Below are positions 20,531-22,869 of a DNA stretch of 22,869 bases, piece by piece. Under the pieces are notes generated by a model, which was given only the letters and a program-made list of their open reading frames with translations, did no database searches and had not been told where the DNA came from. Location: the NCBI GenBank assembly GCA_903858085.1, contig CAIOHJ010000026.1, forward strand, positions 1 through 22,869. Reading direction: 5' to 3'. The number at the start of each line of letters is the position of its first letter. Position 1 is the stretch's first letter. Source of the stretch: an uncultured Chloroflexota bacterium. GTDB lineage: Bacteria > Chloroflexota > Anaerolineae > Caldilineales > Caldilineaceae. A program made the translations under genes and the position numbers.

Positions 20531-22009
20531 TTATTGCCTGGTTCTGATCTCCACGAAGGTCGTCTGTCCCTCGCGCACAAAAAATTCGGCCCGCACTGCT
20601 TCTCCTTGCACATTGCCGATCAGCACATAGTAGCCGGCGGGCACATCCCCCATGGCCCCGTTTTCTCCCCAGGAGGGATTGGGGAGGAGATTTTCGTTGT
20701 CGAGATAGGTTTCGATCTGCCGCCCCCAGACGGCCCGCCCTTCCTCGAAGCGGGCCAGGGTCAACCGGGCGCCCGGCCAGGAGCGCCCATCGGCGGTGAC
20801 CAGGCGCACAGCCACCGCCCCCTCTCCTGCTCCTGGCTGAACCCACAGATACGGGTTGATGCTGTTTTGGTAGGTATTGGCGCCGGCCCGGATCTCCAGG
20901 TGCAGGTGAGGGCCGATGGCGATGCCAGTCATGCCGACTTCACCGACAATGTCGTCCGGAGCGACCCGCTGACCTTGGGCGACCGTCACCCGGCTGAGAT
21001 GGCCGTACAAAAGGAAGAGATCGATTTCCCCCCCGGCCACCGGCAGTTTGCGGTCGAGCTGAATGACAACCGTGTTGCCGTAGAAATTGGGATAAGGGCC
21101 CATCGCGACCGGGTCGTCCAACCCGGCAAAGACAACCACCCCGGACGCTGCTGCGCGCACCGGGGTCCCCCACCGATTGGCGATGTCGATCCCATGGTGT
21201 GGGCGATACTGGCCCCCAGCGGTCGAGCCGAACTGGTAGGAGGGAGCCGCCACCTTGTTGAACTCTGTGTTGAGAAAAGGCGATTCAATCCAGAAATGGT
21301 CGTTTTCTTCGGGCAGTTTGGGTTGGAAGGAGGCCCAGACCCGGGCTGGCCCCGCAAGGGTCAGCGGGGGCGGCATCCGCGCAGGCTGTTCGGTCGGCTT
21401 GGCGGCCAGCACAGCCACAGCAGTCGGCGTTGGTTTGGGGTCCACCGCCAGCTGCACCCCCTCCAGCGTAAAAAGCTGAATCTGGGAGAGGGGACCGTTG
21501 ACCACTTCTTCAAAAACCGTCGGCAGCTCAGCAAGATCGACCAACGGCTGCGGCGGTGCTGGCGGCGGTGCTGGCAGCACTGGCTGGCGCGCCTGCAGGT
21601 CGACCGGGAAGAGGCCCATCAACTCGGGTTGCTTGCCGATAGACGGAATGGCTGCCGCAAAACGCTCCACAGGGGCACCCGCCACGCGCAACGAACGGCG
21701 GGGGTCCGGGGTCGGCGTGACAATTTCGATCTGGGCAAGTTCGCTGCTGTCCAGCGCAGCGGGCGTGGCGGGCGTGGCGGCTGAGGTCGGTGTGAAGGTG
21801 GGACGCAGACCGAGAACAGTGTCGAGAAGGGGCTCTGGCGCACGTTGGTCATGGGCGACGACCTGTACAGGCGCTGCTGCGCGATCGTCGGCGCTCCCGC
21901 GCGCCCAGATCAGCCAACTGCTGGCCGCCAGCAGGGCGCACGCTGCGCTGCCACGCACCAGCCGGGGAATCCAGGACGGTTGGGGGCGGGGTGTCGTAGG
22001 CAGGATCAC
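20531..22009 (-). CDS. Membrane-anchored M23 (LytM-type) peptidase
   Basis: A cell-wall zinc endopeptidase of about 492 residues. After a short N-terminus comes a membrane anchor (ACALLAASSWLIWARG), then a long Pro/Thr/Ala-rich linker (to about residue 220) containing PTPTAVAV-type stretches. The M23 domain follows: HHGID (H271, D275), the paired LLYGHLSRV motif, and GPHLHLEI (H368, H370), so all zinc ligands are intact. A C-terminal beta-sandwich-like domain (VRLVTADGRSWPGARLTLAR through AEFFVREGQTTFVEIR) may bind substrate. The start is uncertain: the open frame runs into trmD on the other strand, so I take GTG 22009. TTG 22081 is an alternative. Related M23 proteins act as amidase activators when ligands are lost, which is not the case here. 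Confidence 0.85.
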   Translation of the reverse strand: MILPTTPRPQPSWIPRLVRGSAACALLAASSWLIWARGSADDRAAAPVQVVAHDQRAPEPLLDTVLGLRPTFTPTSAATPATPAALDSSELAQIEIVTPTPDPRRSLRVAGAPVERFAAAIPSIGKQPELMGLFPVDLQARQPVLPAPPPAPPQPLVDLAELPTVFEEVVNGPLSQIQLFTLEGVQLAVDPKPTPTAVAVLAAKPTEQPARMPPPLTLAGPARVWASFQPKLPEENDHFWIESPFLNTEFNKVAAPSYQFGSTAGGQYRPHHGIDIANRWGTPVRAAASGVVVFAGLDDPVAMGPYPNFYGNTVVIQLDRKLPVAGGEIDLFLLYGHLSRVTVAQGQRVAPDDIVGEVGMTGIAIGPHLHLEIRAGANTYQNSINPYLWVQPGAGEGAVAVRLVTADGRSWPGARLTLARFEEGRAVWGRQIETYLDNENLLPNPSWGENGAMGDVPAGYYVLIGNVQGEAVRAEFFVREGQTTFVEIRTRQ

Positions 22010-22030
22010 CTGGGCCGTGCCGCGCGCTTG

Positions 22031-22039
22031 TGGTACACT
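22031..22039 (+). promoter_or_regulatory. Extended -10 promoter of trmD
   Basis: TGGTACACT fits the extended -10 form (TG-n-TACACT; four of six matches in the hexamer) about 85 bases before the trmD ATG. The -35 region is poor. It lies in the divergent spacer if M23 starts at GTG 22009. Confidence 0.35.
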
Positions 22040-22123
22040 GTAGCTGGGCCGGCCAGAGGGTCTGTCCTCAGGGTGAAACAAGCTTGTTCCAGGAACCTTG
22101 CTGGCTGGGACGGAGGAATCAGT

Positions 22124-22869
22124 ATGTCGGCCGACAACGAATCCAGAGAACCGCCGTCTGATGGCAGTGAAAAAACGGTTGAGACTCAAGTTGCTCCCTT
22201 TCATCGCATCCACTTCGACCTTTTCACCCTCTTCCCAGCCATGTTTGTCAGCCCCTTCGGGGAGAGCATCGTTGCCCGGGCATTGGCGCGCGCACTGATT
22301 TCGATCTGCCTCCACAACATTCGCGACTTCACTGCCGACCGCCACCACATCTGCGATGACACACCCTACGGCGGCGGAGGGGGAATGGTCATGAAACCCG
22401 AACCGATCGTGCGTGCACTTGAAACCGTTCTGTCTCGCCCGCCTGGCTGGTCGTTGTCGGTGCAGGCCCCTTCCTCGCCCCTCCCCGACTGGAATCCAGA
22501 TGTCCCGGTCTCATTGCCCGCAAAGCTGCCGGTGATCCTCTTGAGCCCACAAGGGCGACCGCTGACCCAGGGCATCGTCGCTGAGTTGGCACAGCAGCGC
22601 AGGATCGCTCTGATCTGTGGACGCTATGAGGGGGTCGACGAACGGGTGCGCCTCCAGCTGGCGACGCACGAGATCAGCCTCGGCGACTACGTGATCAGCG
22701 GCGGTGAACTGGCCGCCATGATCCTGGTCGACGCCATCACCCGTCTGCAACCGGGCGCTTTGGGCGATGATTCCGGCGCTCACCAGGACAGCCATTCGCC
22801 GGGATTGGATGGGCTGCTCGAAGGGCCGCAGTACACACGCCCTTTTACCTTTCGGGGCCACAGCGTGCC
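22124..22869 (+). CDS. trmD: tRNA (guanine37-N1)-methyltransferase TrmD, 3' end missing
   Basis: SPOUT-class enzyme that methylates G37 next to the anticodon, using S-adenosylmethionine, to prevent frameshifting. The 248 codons present show FDLFTLFPAMF (31-41), DDTPYGGGGGMVMKPEP (78-94), the trefoil-knot strands SPQGRPLTQ (141-149), CGRYEGVDERV (165-175) and SLGDYVISGGE (185-195), and the linker QDSHSPGLDGLLEGPQYTRP with the catalytic Asp (D222). Two features differ from E. coli TrmD: a 30-residue hydrophilic N-terminal extension, and an insertion of about 20 residues (108-132) before the SAM-binding strand. The ATG at 22124 has GGAGGA six bases upstream. The gene runs past the right edge. 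Confidence 0.95.
   Translation, partial: MSADNESREPPSDGSEKTVETQVAPFHRIHFDLFTLFPAMFVSPFGESIVARALARALISICLHNIRDFTADRHHICDDTPYGGGGGMVMKPEPIVRALETVLSRPPGWSLSVQAPSSPLPDWNPDVPVSLPAKLPVILLSPQGRPLTQGIVAELAQQRRIALICGRYEGVDERVRLQLATHEISLGDYVISGGELAAMILVDAITRLQPGALGDDSGAHQDSHSPGLDGLLEGPQYTRPFTFRGHSV

Noticed and set aside
21761..21783. Short GCGGGCGTG duplication in the M23 linker
   Set aside because: Two copies coding a Pro/Thr/Ala linker; ordinary low-complexity coding sequence rather than a separate element.
20534..21784. 416-codon plus-strand frame opposite the M23 gene
   Set aside because: Antisense shadow; M23 zinc motifs on the other strand settle the coding strand.

Overview
The window reads as a chromosomal segment of a GC-rich bacterium, most likely a member of the Chloroflexota (Anaerolineae or Caldilineae type). 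That is inferred from gene style, not from a marker: exported proteins with Thr/Pro-rich linkers after the signal anchor, a lipobox-type sortase, a non-pyrrolysine MttB homologue, a large M23 peptidase, and a dnaK-grpE-dnaJ operon with no visible CIRCE site. I see no phage, transposon, CRISPR, tRNA or rRNA. Both ends cut through genes, and no stretch longer than about 250 bases lacks a gene.

Left part (1-7860), proteostasis. A truncated NYN-domain gene diverges from a chaperone operon: dnaK, grpE and a zinc-finger-less dnaJ (CbpA type). A tandem-GNAT acetyltransferase with its own extended -10 promoter follows, then clpB. The dnaK and clpB upstream regions share a dyad-like motif (GATTCAAACAA followed by TCG) that matches neither the CIRCE nor the HAIR consensus. 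It is the best candidate here for an undescribed regulatory element. A perfect G/C hairpin ends clpB against the convergent kynU.

Middle part (7861-15240). On the minus strand lie a SH3-domain lipoprotein followed by kynureninase, and upstream of them an AlkA-type DNA glycosylase. The glycosylase diverges from a plus-strand corA operon containing corA, an unrecognised 172-residue protein and a Nudix hydrolase. The Nudix gene and a convergent AttH/CrtC-like lipoprotein gene share a 10-bp palindrome that holds both stop codons. The AttH gene diverges from a DinB-fold gene across a spacer with a 13-bp dyad. The dinB/MFS junction carries three unrelated tandem repeats within 190 bp.

Right part (15231-22869). 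A long minus-strand run reads, in transcription order: membrane-anchored M23 peptidase, MttB-family methyltransferase, PYROXD2/phytoene-desaturase-like flavoprotein, lipobox-type sortase and MFS transporter. The first two genes are clearly coupled (8-nt gap). A strong hairpin lies between sortase and MFS. The M23 gene diverges from trmD, which runs off the right edge. No corrinoid protein or recognisable sortase substrate is present, so the partners of MttB and of the sortase must lie elsewhere.
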